A stretch of DNA of 37,816 nt from Bacillota bacterium. Its GTDB lineage: Bacteria > Bacillota > Clostridia > Acetivibrionales > DTU013. Shown piece after piece: positions 1 to 11,000 of the stretch. The position numbers were made by a program, and so were the translations under genes. The stretch covers positions 1 through 37,816 of the forward strand of contig JAEYRV010000012.1 of NCBI GenBank assembly GCA_023435305.1, read 5' to 3'. Within the stretch, counting starts at the first letter, position 1; the number at the start of each line of letters is the position of its first letter. The notes beneath the pieces were generated by a model, which did no database searches, had not been told where the DNA came from, and saw only the letters and a program-made list of their open reading frames with translations.

Positions 1-275
1 TCTTTCAGTGCGTATCCGAAATTGAACCAGTAATGCCCTGTGGGTTCCATTCCTACTATGGTATGAGTTTTGCTATGCTTCTTCATCAACTCGTGCGTCC
101 ATTTTTGAAAGGCTTCAAAGCCTGCGGCATCATTGCTGATCTTGAATATCCCTGATAACTCCAAACCTCTGTAATCAAAAGCTCTGGCATAGTGTAGCTC
201 GCTTCCTACGTCAACTCCTACCACCATTGTCGATAAATCCATTTGCTTCAACTTCTCATTTTGGTTATACTTCAT
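1..275 (-). CDS. IS110-family transposase, N-terminal part (cut by window edge)
   Basis: Reading leftwards from ATG at 275, the protein begins MKYNQNEKLKQMDLSTMVVG and continues VGVDVGSELHYARAFDYRG, then VGMEPTGHYW. The early VGVDVG.. acidic motif and the MEPTGHYW motif are typical of the DEDD (RuvC-like) N-terminal domain of IS110 transposases. An AGGAGGC ribosome site lies at 283-289, seven bases from the start, which supports this start. About 91 residues are inside the window; family members are usually 300-450 residues, and the remainder, including the C-terminal serine-containing domain, lies off the left edge. It may be intact. The upstream non-coding flank is annotated separately. Confidence 0.85.
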   Translation of the reverse strand, partial: MKYNQNEKLKQMDLSTMVVGVDVGSELHYARAFDYRGLELSGIFKISNDAAGFEAFQKWTHELMKKHSKTHTIVGMEPTGHYWFNFGYALK

Positions 276-545
276 ATTAGATGCCTCCTGTTTTATTTGA
301 TTTGTGGTTACTTTGGCGGCAACTCACATTTCAAATTTTACAGCTTGGCATCTCTTTTTTCAAAGTTCGTTTTATTTCATTACAGGAATGCTCCAAAATT
401 CTAATTTGCAGAAATGCTAAATCTTCCTATCAACTGAATCCATCTTTCAATAAGCATCATGACTAACAAACATATTATCATATTTCGAGTATGTTTGTTG
501 ACTATTCTGTTTAACATCCATGATTAATGTTGGCATTGACATTGA
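276..545. other. Non-coding flank of the IS110 element (possible bridge-RNA region)
   Basis: This stretch has no convincing gene. It lies directly upstream of the IS110 transposase, where IS110-group elements carry a long non-coding left end that encodes the bridge RNA (established for the family). A perfect 10-bp inverted repeat, AACAAACATA at 465-474 and TATGTTTGTT at 490-499, could be part of the element end or a hairpin in the chromosome. I could not place the exact insertion boundary, so any RNA assignment is inference only. Confidence 0.3.
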
Positions 546-581
546 CAATCATAATATGGCTATGACGGTTCATTATGATTG
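546..581 (-). terminator. Hairpin just downstream of the MATE gene
   Basis: CAATCATAAT (546-555) pairs perfectly with ATTATGATTG (572-581) across a 16-nt loop, ending two bases from the MATE stop codon. No uridine tract follows on the minus strand, so it may be a 3'-end-protecting hairpin rather than a full intrinsic terminator. Confidence 0.45.
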
Positions 582-583
582 AG

Positions 584-1969
584 TCAGGCTGGTCTGTCAG
601 AAAGATTGACCACCCATCTCTCTTTTTTCAATTCAAAATGAGCGATTATAGTTTTACCAATATCCAAGAGTTTGACTGACAGGTACATAACAATTGGACT
701 AAAGTTCGTGAAGGCAGCCATAAGATAAAGCATAGGTATCGCAACCAGGGTAGTACCGCCATCTACCCACATGCAGATCTTTGTATCACCACCTGCACGT
801 GAAACAGCCAACTGAGTATTTATATAAGTCCATAATGGCATGAACATTGCCATCAGCATTAGCATACTTTTGCATATCTTTTTTGCATTCTGACTTAAGC
901 TGCCAAATACTATTGGCACGAGTGCTGCGGTACTAAAACCAATCAAGCACATAAAACATCCAAATACTACGGCAGCAGATAACATCCATACTTTTTCTTG
1001 TCTAGCCTGATTAAGTTGATTACTGCCAAGGGATTTTCCTATAACGACCCCCGTTGAGGTGGTGATTCCGGCTAATAACACAAAGAACAGGTTTGCTATA
1101 GCAAAGCTTGCTGCCATGCCGGATACTACATCGGCCCCGCCCCTGCCATTATAGATAGCTGCTGTAATTGTTTCCGAGACGACCCACATCATCTGTGAGA
1201 TTATAATCATGGAACCCTTTCTGAGAATATGTCCAAATAGTTTAAGGTTAATATGTTTGAGAGCCGACAGATCAATAAAGTCTGGTTTATCTTTTATTGT
1301 ATAAGCAATAAACAGAAGCATTTCTATTGTTCTTGCAATAATGGTCGCATATGCTGCTCCTGCAACTTCCAATCTTGGCATACCCAAATTTCCATAAATC
1401 AATCCATAGTTTAAGAAAGTATTGATCAATGCAGCAGTCAATGAAATAATAAGCGGAGCTTTTACCTTACCTATCTCCCCGTAAGAAGAAGCAATGATAT
1501 AGGAAATAATCGACTGTACGCCAATAAATCCCATTAAAAACATGTACTCCTCTCCTTGATCTAAAATCATAGCTGCCTGGGTATTACCAATGACCATAAG
1601 GCTTAGTATCTTTCTTGTGAAGACCATAGTCACAAGAAAATAAACGATTGCCAGAGATAAGGATGTTACAAGTTTGAATGCAAATGCCTGTTGCATGCCT
1701 TTTTTGTCCTTTGCTCCGGAATACTGTGTAAGAAAAATACCGCCTGATGTACAGACGGCACCTAGTAATATCATAAAGACAAATAAAATCTGTCCAGAAA
1801 TATTAACGCCCGACATCTTGATATCTCCAAGTCCTGATACCATAAAGCTGTCAATCAGCGAAACAAGACTTTGTATAAGTGACTGCAGCATAACTGGGAT
1901 TCCAATTACTAATGCTTTTTTGTAAAATTGCATGTCTCCAAAATACTGTTTACCTACCAGTGATCTCAA
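584..1969 (-). CDS. MATE-family multidrug/metabolite exporter
   Basis: A 461-residue polytopic membrane protein, the usual length for MATE (NorM/DinF-type) exporters, with about twelve hydrophobic segments arranged in two similar halves. The N-terminal helix region (KKALVIGIPVMLQSLIQS) and the SRAGGDTK motif near residue 390 are characteristic. MATE proteins export drugs or metabolites using a Na+ or H+ gradient. The start codon is TTG at 1969, preceded by GGGAGGGAG six bases away, so the start is well supported. It is transcribed away from a frameshifted AraC-type regulator, a common arrangement for a regulated exporter. A hairpin follows the stop. The substrate cannot be told from sequence. 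Confidence 0.93.
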   Translation of the reverse strand: MRSLVGKQYFGDMQFYKKALVIGIPVMLQSLIQSLVSLIDSFMVSGLGDIKMSGVNISGQILFVFMILLGAVCTSGGIFLTQYSGAKDKKGMQQAFAFKLVTSLSLAIVYFLVTMVFTRKILSLMVIGNTQAAMILDQGEEYMFLMGFIGVQSIISYIIASSYGEIGKVKAPLIISLTAALINTFLNYGLIYGNLGMPRLEVAGAAYATIIARTIEMLLFIAYTIKDKPDFIDLSALKHINLKLFGHILRKGSMIIISQMMWVVSETITAAIYNGRGGADVVSGMAASFAIANLFFVLLAGITTSTGVVIGKSLGSNQLNQARQEKVWMLSAAVVFGCFMCLIGFSTAALVPIVFGSLSQNAKKICKSMLMLMAMFMPLWTYINTQLAVSRAGGDTKICMWVDGGTTLVAIPMLYLMAAFTNFSPIVMYLSVKLLDIGKTIIAHFELKKERWVVNLSDRPA

Positions 1970-2095
1970 TATTCTCCCTCCCTTATCTCTTGATAATTAT
2001 TCTTAATTCAACTATAATAATATCGTTCGAACATCGAATATGTATATCCAATTGTGGCTTAAAAATATCAAAATATATTGTTAGCGAGCGATATT

Positions 2096-3030
2096 ATGAC
2101 AAATATGAATAATATTATTACAACCCGTAGTGACAGATCCCAGATCGTAGAATATAACAATCCTCTATTTGAATGTTTTGCAGTAAAGTCATATTATGCT
2201 GCTAATAAACCTATTATGTAACCGAACACTGGCATGAAGATTTAGAATATATGTATATCATTGATGGAGAATTGGAATATAGCGTCAATGGAAAAACCAT
2301 AATACTTCATGCGGGGGAGGGTATTTTTGTTAACTCCAGGCGTATCCATTCAAATCGATCTATTCCCGGGAAGTCTTGTGCTTACTATTGCAGCATTACT
2401 CACCCATCCCTTTTATGCAGTTCCAGATATATAGAGCAAACTTACCTGACTCCTTTACTTGGTCCAAATTCCTTTGATTATCTGCTTTTAAACCGAAATG
2501 ACTGGACGCACATTATTATAGATGAATTAGAAAGATTGTTTGAGGACTCTGATCCCAAGATCGTTGAGTTAGATATTTTGGAAGCTTGCTACAGAGTATG
2601 GAAAGCAATTTATAATCATATAGAAATCCCACCTGTAACAGTTGAAACTGCTCCCTCTAAAATAGGAACATTCAAATCCATGATGCTGTTCATCCAGGAT
2701 CATTATATGGAAAAGATTTCACTGGAAGAGATCGCTGCTGCCGGTAATGTAGGAAAAACTCTTTGTTCAAAGCTTTTTAAGAAATATGCTTCGAAGACAC
2801 CCGGGGAATATCTGATCTACTACCGCATTCAAAAGAGTATTGAACTATTGAAAAAAACAGAATTAAGCATAACAGAGATCAGCTATGCCACCGGTTTCTC
2901 AAGTGCAAGTCATTACACAAAGGCCTTCCATGAAATGATGGGCTGTACCTCATTGAAATTTAGAAGCGACAATTCCAGTCATACATACGATTATTGTCTC
3001 ATTCCTCAAAAGGATTCTTCAAGACGGTGA
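2096..3030 (+). pseudogene. AraC-family transcriptional regulator, frameshifted near the 5' end
   Basis: The start (ATG 2096 or 2105) opens a frame reading ..NNIITTRSDRSQIVEYNN..FAVKSYYAANKPIM and stops at TAA 2219-2221. The next frame continues directly as VTEHWHEDLEYMYIIDGELE, the typical cupin ligand-binding start of AraC regulators (HWHxxxE). It then runs through a ~100-residue cupin region to a C-terminal pair of helix-turn-helix motifs (ISLEEIAAAGNVGKTLCSKL; ITEISYATGFSSASHYTKAF). The two frames join seamlessly near 2216-2219, so a single-base indel explains the break. The open part (2251-3030, 259 residues) keeps the complete DNA-binding domain and most of the cupin. It is divergent from the MATE gene, which it may once have controlled. 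A sequencing error is the main alternative. Confidence 0.85.
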
Positions 3031-3039
3031 TTTTCTATT

Positions 3040-3978
3040 TTAGCCAAAATTTTCATGCAGCCAAGTGCTTATCACATCTAATGATTCTTTATGGATCGGA
3101 TTTTTGGATAACCTAATATATTGTTTTTTCACTTTCAACATACTGTTATCATCATCTATCTCCCTTAAAATGTGATTAACTTTGTCCGGAGCATAAGTCT
3201 TAATATTGCTATCATTTTCAAATACCTTTAAACATCTAAAATCAGCAGATACATCCGCTGTTCCGGTGATCGCCAGTACTGGGTTTTTATATGCCTTCAG
3301 CATCTCGATCATTTTGTCCGAACTAACTGAGTTATGCTCCCTTATCCACTTTGCCGAGATTTTCGCCCCTCCAAAAAATATCACATCTTTATCAGACGAG
3401 CTGCACTTATTAAACAATTTGTCTACCTTGGCTATGTTCTTTTCTTCTGATGCCTGATTACGAAGTAAAAAACCTAAAATGCCTTTCATTTCAGACAATT
3501 CTTTTGACACTAACCTATTCTGATAAAATAAAGCATCTTTAAGATTACATCCAGCGGCTCCTAAAATCATCAGTCCCGCAGTCTCTTCCTTGTCAGAAAG
3601 CAAAGCAGCTATTATGCCCCCTTCACTATGTCCACATACAATGATCTTATTTTCATCTACATACGAAAGATTTTTTGCATATTTTACAACCGAAATTGCA
3701 TCATCCACCAGATCCAACAAACCTGTTGAAAGGTTTTTCCCTCCCGACTTATGTGTACCCCTTTTATCATAACGAAGAGATACAAAACCTAGCTTGGCGA
3801 ACTCTTCCGCCAGATTTTTGTACATATTTGTTTTTACTCCTATACCATTACCATCTCTGTCTAAAGTTCCTGTTCCCATTATAATTACAATGACCGGTGA
3901 CTTTGTATTATCATTCACATGAGTAATAGTGGTACCGAGCGCCACCTTACCATTAATAAAAGCCTTCTCTTCCCTCAT
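3040..3978 (-). CDS. Alpha/beta hydrolase (esterase/acyl-peptidase-like)
   Basis: 312 residues, no signal peptide, so probably cytoplasmic. The alpha/beta-hydrolase landmarks are visible: an oxyanion-region MGTGTLDRDGNG (about 34-45), LRYDKRGTHKSGG (68-80), nucleophile elbow GHSEGG with Ser118, an acidic residue in ITGTADVSAD (D242 or D246) and a late histidine in KVNHILRE (His269). Together they form a credible Ser-Asp-His triad. ATG at 3978 has GAGGG six bases upstream. It follows the winged-helix regulator gene by 36 bp on the same strand, so the two are likely cotranscribed and the regulator may control it. It converges with the AraC gene, nine bases apart. The substrate is unknown. Confidence 0.85.
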   Translation of the reverse strand: MREEKAFINGKVALGTTITHVNDNTKSPVIVIIMGTGTLDRDGNGIGVKTNMYKNLAEEFAKLGFVSLRYDKRGTHKSGGKNLSTGLLDLVDDAISVVKYAKNLSYVDENKIIVCGHSEGGIIAALLSDKEETAGLMILGAAGCNLKDALFYQNRLVSKELSEMKGILGFLLRNQASEEKNIAKVDKLFNKCSSSDKDVIFFGGAKISAKWIREHNSVSSDKMIEMLKAYKNPVLAITGTADVSADFRCLKVFENDSNIKTYAPDKVNHILREIDDDNSMLKVKKQYIRLSKNPIHKESLDVISTWLHENFG

Positions 3979-4014
3979 AACAGACCCTCTTTTCTATTAG
4001 CTAAATTACACAAT

Positions 4015-4512
4015 TTATTCACCCGGGGCAAATATAAGTGATATGCTTCTCTTTTTCCCTGTTGATTTTTCAGAAATGGAATGATATTTTTCAATCACCT
4101 GTCCCAATTCATTAATGAAACCATCCATTTCATCATCTGAAAGTGTATAAATAGATGTTCTCATCGCCAATTTATCCTTCATCGGATCCGCATCCGGTCT
4201 TTGAGCATAATTACGAAACCTGGAATATATCTCAAACAAAAATTGGTATGCCGCGCCTGAAAAATCGTTATCTTCGCTTAATTTTCCGGCATTAAATGAA
4301 AGTACTCTCTCCAGACTTCCCCTTACCTTTCTCTCTTCTTTTATAAGCAGCACCCCAACATCTATCAGATAATTGATATGTCTGTATAAAGTAGGAGCAG
4401 GAATATCCGAAAGGCTTTCTGCAATTTGTTTCGTAGTCGAATCTCCATGTATCTGCATATATTGCATGATCTGCATTCTTGTTGAATTAGACAGAATCTT
4501 TATTAGATTCAT
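4015..4512 (-). CDS. Winged-helix (ArsR-like) transcriptional regulator
   Basis: About 165 residues. Residues 1-75 form a winged helix: LIKILSNSTRMQIMQYM, then TTKQIAESLSDIPAPTLYRH as recognition helices and VLLIKEERKVRGSLERVLSF as wing. The remaining ~90 residues look helical and may dimerise or sense a ligand (family resemblance: ArsR/helix-turn-helix proteins with a C-terminal extension). The reading frame is open to an ATG at 4569, but I prefer ATG 4512: GAGGTG at 4519-4524 is correctly spaced for it, and the longer version would be translated through the palindromes. Those palindromes at 4525-4561 lie immediately upstream, which suggests autoregulation. It sits 36 bp before the hydrolase gene, probably in one operon. 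Confidence 0.82.
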   Translation of the reverse strand: MNLIKILSNSTRMQIMQYMQIHGDSTTKQIAESLSDIPAPTLYRHINYLIDVGVLLIKEERKVRGSLERVLSFNAGKLSEDNDFSGAAYQFLFEIYSRFRNYAQRPDADPMKDKLAMRTSIYTLSDDEMDGFINELGQVIEKYHSISEKSTGKKRSISLIFAPGE

Positions 4513-4524
4513 TTTCATCACCTC

Positions 4525-4561
4525 ACTATTATCAATTTTAATAATAGTATCATTTTTGATA
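4525..4561. promoter_or_regulatory. Two inverted repeats, candidate operators of the winged-helix regulator
   Basis: ACTATTAT (4525-4532) and ATAATAGT (4541-4548) form an 8-bp inverted repeat. Next to it TATCA (4548-4552) and TGATA (4557-4561) form a second. They lie just upstream of the preferred start of the regulator gene, where an autorepressor would bind. Binding is inferred, not shown. Confidence 0.45.
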
Positions 4562-4628
4562 ACAGTCAAGTTTTTTATATAAATGAATAGGCGGCTAAAG
4601 GAAACACCAATCCATCCGGCAGCGCTAT

Positions 4629-4889
4629 TTACGCATCCTGCTTCACAGATATGTCCATAGGATAAACGGGGTCAGGCTTGATCCTGGATAATTGACTGGT
4701 GAGTGAACTCCAAATATACTGGGGCGATGATTCATCTCTATCTATGTTGACCCATATATGCCTGATGTTAGAATAAGTAAGGAACTCCTGAGTCGCAGTA
4801 GTCTTGCCATATCCCATTGCCGCTACAGCCACAGTCAATGGATATTCAAGGACGTGTTCCAGTTCTGATCTGATATGCTCTCGTTTCAA
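4629..4889 (-). pseudogene. N-terminal stump of a MalT/LuxR-type ATPase regulator
   Basis: 86 residues, from a TTG at 4889 to a stop at 4629. It contains a Walker A-like AAMGYGKTT (about residues 23-31) followed by FLTYSNIRHIWVNIDRDESS and an IWSSLTSQL segment. This matches the start of the NTPase domain of large (800-900 residue) signal-transduction LuxR regulators of the MalT type. Everything after the first ~85 residues is missing: the rest of the ATPase, the TPR region and the LuxR DNA-binding domain. It is therefore a decayed remnant. No flanking transposase explains the truncation. Confidence 0.7.
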
Positions 4890-4987
4890 AATGTGCTGTT
4901 ATTTTAGCATGGTCCGATGTCCCTTTACTTTACATAATTATGCCTTTTATTTTATTATATCATTATTAGTATTCTCAGCAAACTCAC
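4890..4987. other. Short AT-rich spacer, nothing recognised
   Basis: Between the regulator stump and the terminator of the giant SLH gene I see no gene, repeat or clear promoter. Confidence 0.5.
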
Positions 4988-5029
4988 AAAAACAGACGGC
5001 ACTTGATCGATCCTGTACCGTCTGTTTTT
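4988..5029 (-). terminator. Intrinsic terminator of the SLH surface-protein gene
   Basis: AAAAACAGACGG (4988-4999) pairs with CCGTCTGTTTTT (5018-5029). On the minus strand it reads as a GC-containing stem followed by T5, about 30 bases after the stop codon at 5061. The A/T symmetry could make it bidirectional. Confidence 0.85.
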
Positions 5030-5060
5030 GATTTCAAAACCCGACTATATTATTTCTTGT

Positions 5061-8000
5061 TTATGCGGTTGCGCGGACATCCACAAGTCCTGCCTTTTGA
5101 AGGAGTCTCAAAACCACCGCTGCTGTTTCGGCCCTTGTTATGTTCGCTTTTAGATTCAGCTTTCCGTTTGAGCCTTTAATAAGTCCTTCTGCGATATTAT
5201 AGTTTACTGCAGAAAGTGCATAGTTTGCAACCTCGTTTATATCCGGGAAGCCCTGGATCGAAGCTTTGCCGCTATTAAGCCCTGCGATCTTTCCGGCGCG
5301 CTCTATCATCACCATTGCATCCTGCCTTGTGATACTGGCATCAGGGTTGAACCTGTTATTTCCTACACCGGAGACGATCCCATACTTAAACGCCGTTCCC
5401 ACCGCACCGTTATACCAGGCTCCTTTAGTCACATCTGTAAATGCTGAAGTTCCGGTTGTCGGAAGACCCAGAGCTCTCACAATAATGGCAGCAAACTCAG
5501 CCCGGGTAATTGCTCTTTCACCGGTAAACTTGTTTTCTCCTGTACCGCTGATTACCTTGCGGCTTGCCATCTCAGCTACAACTGCCGCATACCATTTGCC
5601 ACTGGTATCTGTAAAGCTCGCGCTGTTATGAATTAAAGCATAGTTGGAATTCGTCATCGAATTAATCTTTGCGTACCATTTTCCGCCCTCGTAATATACC
5701 TCTGTTGGAACATGGCGTAACGTACCGTTTTCTTCCACTACAACTGCAGTCGTTATTTTTTTTGACTGTTCCTCAGTTATTTCCATGATACGATCCACGA
5801 AGTTGCTGAAGCTGTCTACCATAGCAGTTTTCCCATTGTGAGATGCAGTAATGCTGAATGAAACTGGTGTAATAACAATTTCGGTATCTGCCGGAACAAT
5901 GGCGGCTGCATGATCCGCTTGCCCGATAGTAACCTCAAAGGTTATATCGCTTGCATCTACTCCCGGGAAATCGCTGCGGAGTGATGGGGTGTCGATAGAG
6001 TGAGTCTTAATGTTGTACGAGATCCCTTCTGTTTGAACAGCAAGGGTCATGTTCTTCTCGGCCATATCCTCAATATTTTTCAAAACCAGGTGTGCCGTTG
6101 CGATTTCGTTTTTATCGATCGGTATAATGGCTTTCGAACCTTCTGCAGAGCTATCGAGCCGTTTTTCCAAGCTTGCATTATCGACGATAACAGTAGTCTT
6201 CGTACCGTCTGTATACTTTTTACCAAGATTTTCAGTCCTGCCGTCAACAGTAACTGGTGTGTCAAGGCCCGTCCCCGCCATGCCGGAGTCCGACGGCACA
6301 GGTGCACCGGTGCCCGGCTGAGATACATAAACTGAGACAGTACAGGTCGCAACTTTGCTGCCGTCTTCTGTAGTGGCGGTTATGGTTGCTGTTCCAGTCT
6401 CAACGCCGCTTACTACGCCACTGTCAGACACGGTTGCAACACCCGTATCTGAGCTGACCCATGTCATCGTCCTGTTTGTTGCAGTAGTAGGAGCGAAGAT
6501 TACTGTCAGTGCTTGTGATGAGCCTCTTGCCACACTGACGCTTGGCTGACTGAATGATATGCCGGTCACGCTAACTGTAGGCATTACAGTAATCGCAGAA
6601 GCATGTGGAAAATAGTTCTGTATCGTGTCATTCATTATAACAGACAACACCTTTGTACTATCAGCAGTTTGGCTTGGTATGGTTACGATATACTTGCTTC
6701 CGTCATAGGCCGAAACAGCGGTCGCTGATACAGGATTTCCGCCGAAGGTGATCGTAAAATCGCTTGGTGAAAGGGTTCCTAAGTCCTGAGTCGTCACATC
6801 AAGACCAGTAAATGTGTCTTTTGGTGTTGTCACCGTAAATGCTGAGGCTTGTATCTTATTTATCACAAGCCCGCCGCTTATGGTTTTGTTGTATGCCGCA
6901 TGGACCATATCCTCTGCGCGTGTGATACTGACATCGTAATTGCCGGAGTTGGTCGGGCTGACTACTATGCTTTCGTTTAGCAAATAAGTAACGGTAAATC
7001 CGTTATCCGGAGTTCCTGTTATGGAAAATGCCTTGGGATTACCGTCATAGGTAAAGCTCTTTTGCGATTCGTCAATCAACACAGCAGTTTTTGCCTGCCA
7101 TACGGCAAATAGCGTGACAGTTCCGCTTTGAGCAAGGTTGTTAACGCTTTGTGAATCGTTGTAAACCTTTGCACCATCAAGAACCGTTGCCCAGCCCATG
7201 AATGTGTAATTCGGCCGTGTAAATGACTTTGGCGAAAGAACCTGTGCTGCATCATATGTAAAGGTTTGGTCGGGCATGGTTCCTAAGCCGCCATTTGCCT
7301 GGAACAACACTTTATAAGTGTTTACTGTCCACAGTGCATAGAGATCGAATGTCCCGCTTTCGGCAAGATTCGATACACTCTGCTGGTCGTTATACACTTT
7401 TGCGCCTTCTGCAGTCGCTGCCCAGCCGGAAAATGTATATCCCGGCTTAGTGAAGGCGCTTTGTGATAATGCCTGAGGAACATCGTAAGTATATATCTGG
7501 TCGGTCATCGCTCCATCACCGCCATTTGCATTAAAGGACACTGTGAATCTGCTTTCTGTCCAAAGTGCGTGGAGTGTTACAGACCCACCCTCAGCGAGAT
7601 TTGATACACTCTCCTCATCATCGCAGACTTTCTCACCTGTTGCGGTCAGAGACCAGCCATAGAAATAATAGCCGGTCTTTGTGAAAGCATTTTGTGAAAG
7701 CGGACTTGATTGACCGTATGTAAGGTTCTGACTGACCATCGAGCCAGTGCCGCCGTTTTCGTGGAAGGCTACAGTATACACATTTGCCGTCCACATGGCA
7801 TAGAACGTCACAGACCCGCTTTCGGCGAGATTGGAAATAATTTCATTATCGTTGTATACCTTCACCCCATCGGGCATCATGGCCCATCCGGAGAATGTAT
7901 ATCCTGTCTTTGTAAAAGTGTTTGCAGAAATGGCCTGTGCGGAGCCATATGTAAAGGACTGACCCGACATTGTGCCGGCTCCTCCGTTAGGATCAAACGA

Positions 8001-11000
8001 CACTGTACTGTTGTTGGCTGTCCACATGGCATAGAGCGTTATCGTTCCGCTTTCCGCAAGTTTTGAAACGCTTTCATTGTCGCTATATACCTTTATACCA
8101 TTGGGAGTTATGCTCCAACCTGAGAAGGTATAACCTGTCCTTGTAAAAGTGTTTTGCGAAAGTGCTTGTGCAACATCGTATGTGAGCACTTTGTCAGACA
8201 TCATTCCATCGCCGCCGTTAGCATTAAATGACACTGTATAGTTGTTTGCGATCCATTTTGCATTGAGTGTCACATTTTCGGATCCCATAGTCTTAACCCC
8301 TACAAATGCAGTACCACTGTTTAGCCAGTTAGCAAAGACATATCCGGTTCTCGTAAGAGTGCTGCTGCCTTGTACTGTGTAGCTGTCTCCCTCATAAACC
8401 TCCATTTGTGCTGGTGCGCTGCCTCCCGTAGCGTCGTTTGCGATGTAGGTAACCGTATGTATCGGTGTTGGCACAAACTCCATACTTAGCGTCAGGTCTG
8501 AAATATCCGCATTTATCATTGAAAAAGTGAAGGTAAGATTGTCGGAAAGGCTTTCGCCAACCATCACCGTCCGGGTTTGGCTTGAGGTGGAAAAAGCCGC
8601 TGATTTCAGTATAAACGTGTATGTGCCTCTTCTGTTTGCAGTGCCGGAGATCGTTACATTTGCCATGGCAATGGAACCCTCGTCAAGCAGTGTCAATATA
8701 TTGCCGAAGCTCACTGTTGCAGTTACACCATCAAGCGTTATGGCGTCCGGTGTATTGATGGTGTATGCGCGTGAAAACACTGCGTTATTACCTGTCGATA
8801 CCACAGTCGCATAATTTACATGGTTATATACTGCCGATGCATTGCCCTGCGGCAGATAGACATATACCTTGTCAGTATCAAGAGTCATAATATCTGTCAT
8901 ACCATATACGCTATTAATTTTATCGCGTATGGCAAGACTTCCGCTCACATCAGTGTAGTTCACTGCGCCGTTAACAGTAAAGATAGTTTTGTATACACTG
9001 TCTCCAGCAGCATTTGTTGGTGTGCTGTTGAAAGTGGACTTAATGTTGCCGCCGGTGACGATAATGTTAGTAGCTTTATTGCCGTTATTGGCGTCGTATA
9101 CTTCGCCGCCACCAATACCCCATGTACTGCCGTTTGCGGTGACAGTTCCGCCCGTAATTATGATATTGTCGGCATTCCCCGCATAACCTCCACCAATGCC
9201 AGCAGATTGAGAACCGCCAGTAGCCATAACCGTTCCACCGGTGATGGTGATATAGCTGGCAGAGCCCCAGAAAGCGCCACCTATTCCTGCACCTCTACTC
9301 CCGCCGGTAGCTGTAACATTGCCCCCGGTAATTGTAATATGATTACCCCTGATTCCCGCACCATACTCGCCGCCGTTGGCTGTAATCGTGCCTCCTGTTA
9401 TGGTGATGTAACTGCCATCTTGTGAGTTTCCCCCATAGTATGTTCCGCCTATACCCGCAGCATAAGCAGTATTAATGCCTGTGCCAGTGGCGATGAGGGA
9501 ACCTGTCCCTGTGGTGCTTTGAATCGTGAGTAGTCCCTCGGCACCTTTGCTGCCGTTTGCCTTCTGCAAACCCGCATAGCCATGCGACGTGGCTGTCAGG
9601 ATATTTGTACCAATCAGATCTATCGTGACAGCGCCTGCGCCCTCTGTGATCATAAACGGAGCAGTTTCAGTACTCATATTGACATTATTTAGTGTGATCG
9701 CCGCACCACATGACGCATGTATAGTAATTTTATTTGAGGTCAAGCCTGCACCTTCTATCATGATACTGGCTGCCGGGTCAATATCGTCAAAGGTATTCAT
9801 ACCTTGCGTTATTTTTATGAAACCGCTGTTGACGGAGTTTTCGATCACGATGGATCCGCTGTTGATGTTCAATGTTCCTGTATAGTTGAGTGAGCTTTTT
9901 GCCGTCAGGGCGAATGGCGCGCTGATATTTGTAATTGTATACCCTTGCGAGGTGCTGAAAGGTGCGCTTCCCGAAGTTTGAACCCACTTGCTCCACGAGT
10001 ATCCTGTTTCAACAGTGGCATTTAGTGACACATTTGTGCCTTTCATATATACACCTGCTCCTGTTACGGCTGAAATTCCGTCATCCTTTGTTAGGTCGAC
10101 AGTGTAGTAATCTACCACGGCAGAGGTCGCATTTTTGTTGATGACCTGCCCTGTGAATTTGGTTGTATCCCAGACATAGTAGGTCTTGGCGCGCAAAAGG
10201 CCTGTGAACGTATATACTCCATTCGAAAGAATTCCGTTAACCAAATTGGAAGCGGAGGTACTTGAATCCGAGAGCCATATGGCAGGCGTATCACCTGTCC
10301 ATACATCACCGTTACGATTAACAGTGGCCGTTGCTGTGTAAACATCTAAAACGCCTGTTGCCGTCAGGGCATAGGGTTTGTTTATGCCAGTGATGCTATA
10401 GGCTTGCTGGGTACTCAGCGTCGCGCCGCCAGAGGTTTGTATCCACTTGCTCCAAACATATGTATCAGATGGTGTGGCATTTAGCTGTACAGATCTGCCC
10501 TTCATGTAGGTTCCGGCGCCTGCTGTACTATCAATACCGGTACCGCTTGTCAGTGTCACGGTGTAGTAATCAACCACTACAGAAGTACTGTTCTTGTTAA
10601 TAATTTGACCAGTATATTGTTGGTTTGTTATGTCCAATACATAATAGGTCTTATTGTATTCAAGCTCAATGAACGTATACGCTCCGTTCATAAGCGTTCC
10701 GGTTATATGCTCGGAGTCAGCAACAGAACTTGATTCTGAAAGCCGTATGTCAGCTGTGCCAATAGTCCATAGTGCATTGTCAGCTCTAACAGTTACTATT
10801 GCGTCATAAATAGTTGAGGTTGCTGTAGCTGTGAGCTCATACGGTGCGCTTATGTTTGTAATCGTATAGTTTTGCACTGTACTTATGGTTGTGCCGCCAG
10901 AGCTTTCCACCCATTTGCTCCATGCATAATTGGCCACGACAGTTGCATTCAGTGAAACGCTGCTGCCCTTCATATAGATTCCGGCACCAGTCACGCCTGT

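Noticed and set aside
2096..3030. Programmed frameshift in the AraC gene
   Set aside because: No slippery heptamer, internal ribosome site or stem-loop at 2210-2221, and AraC regulators are not known to use one.
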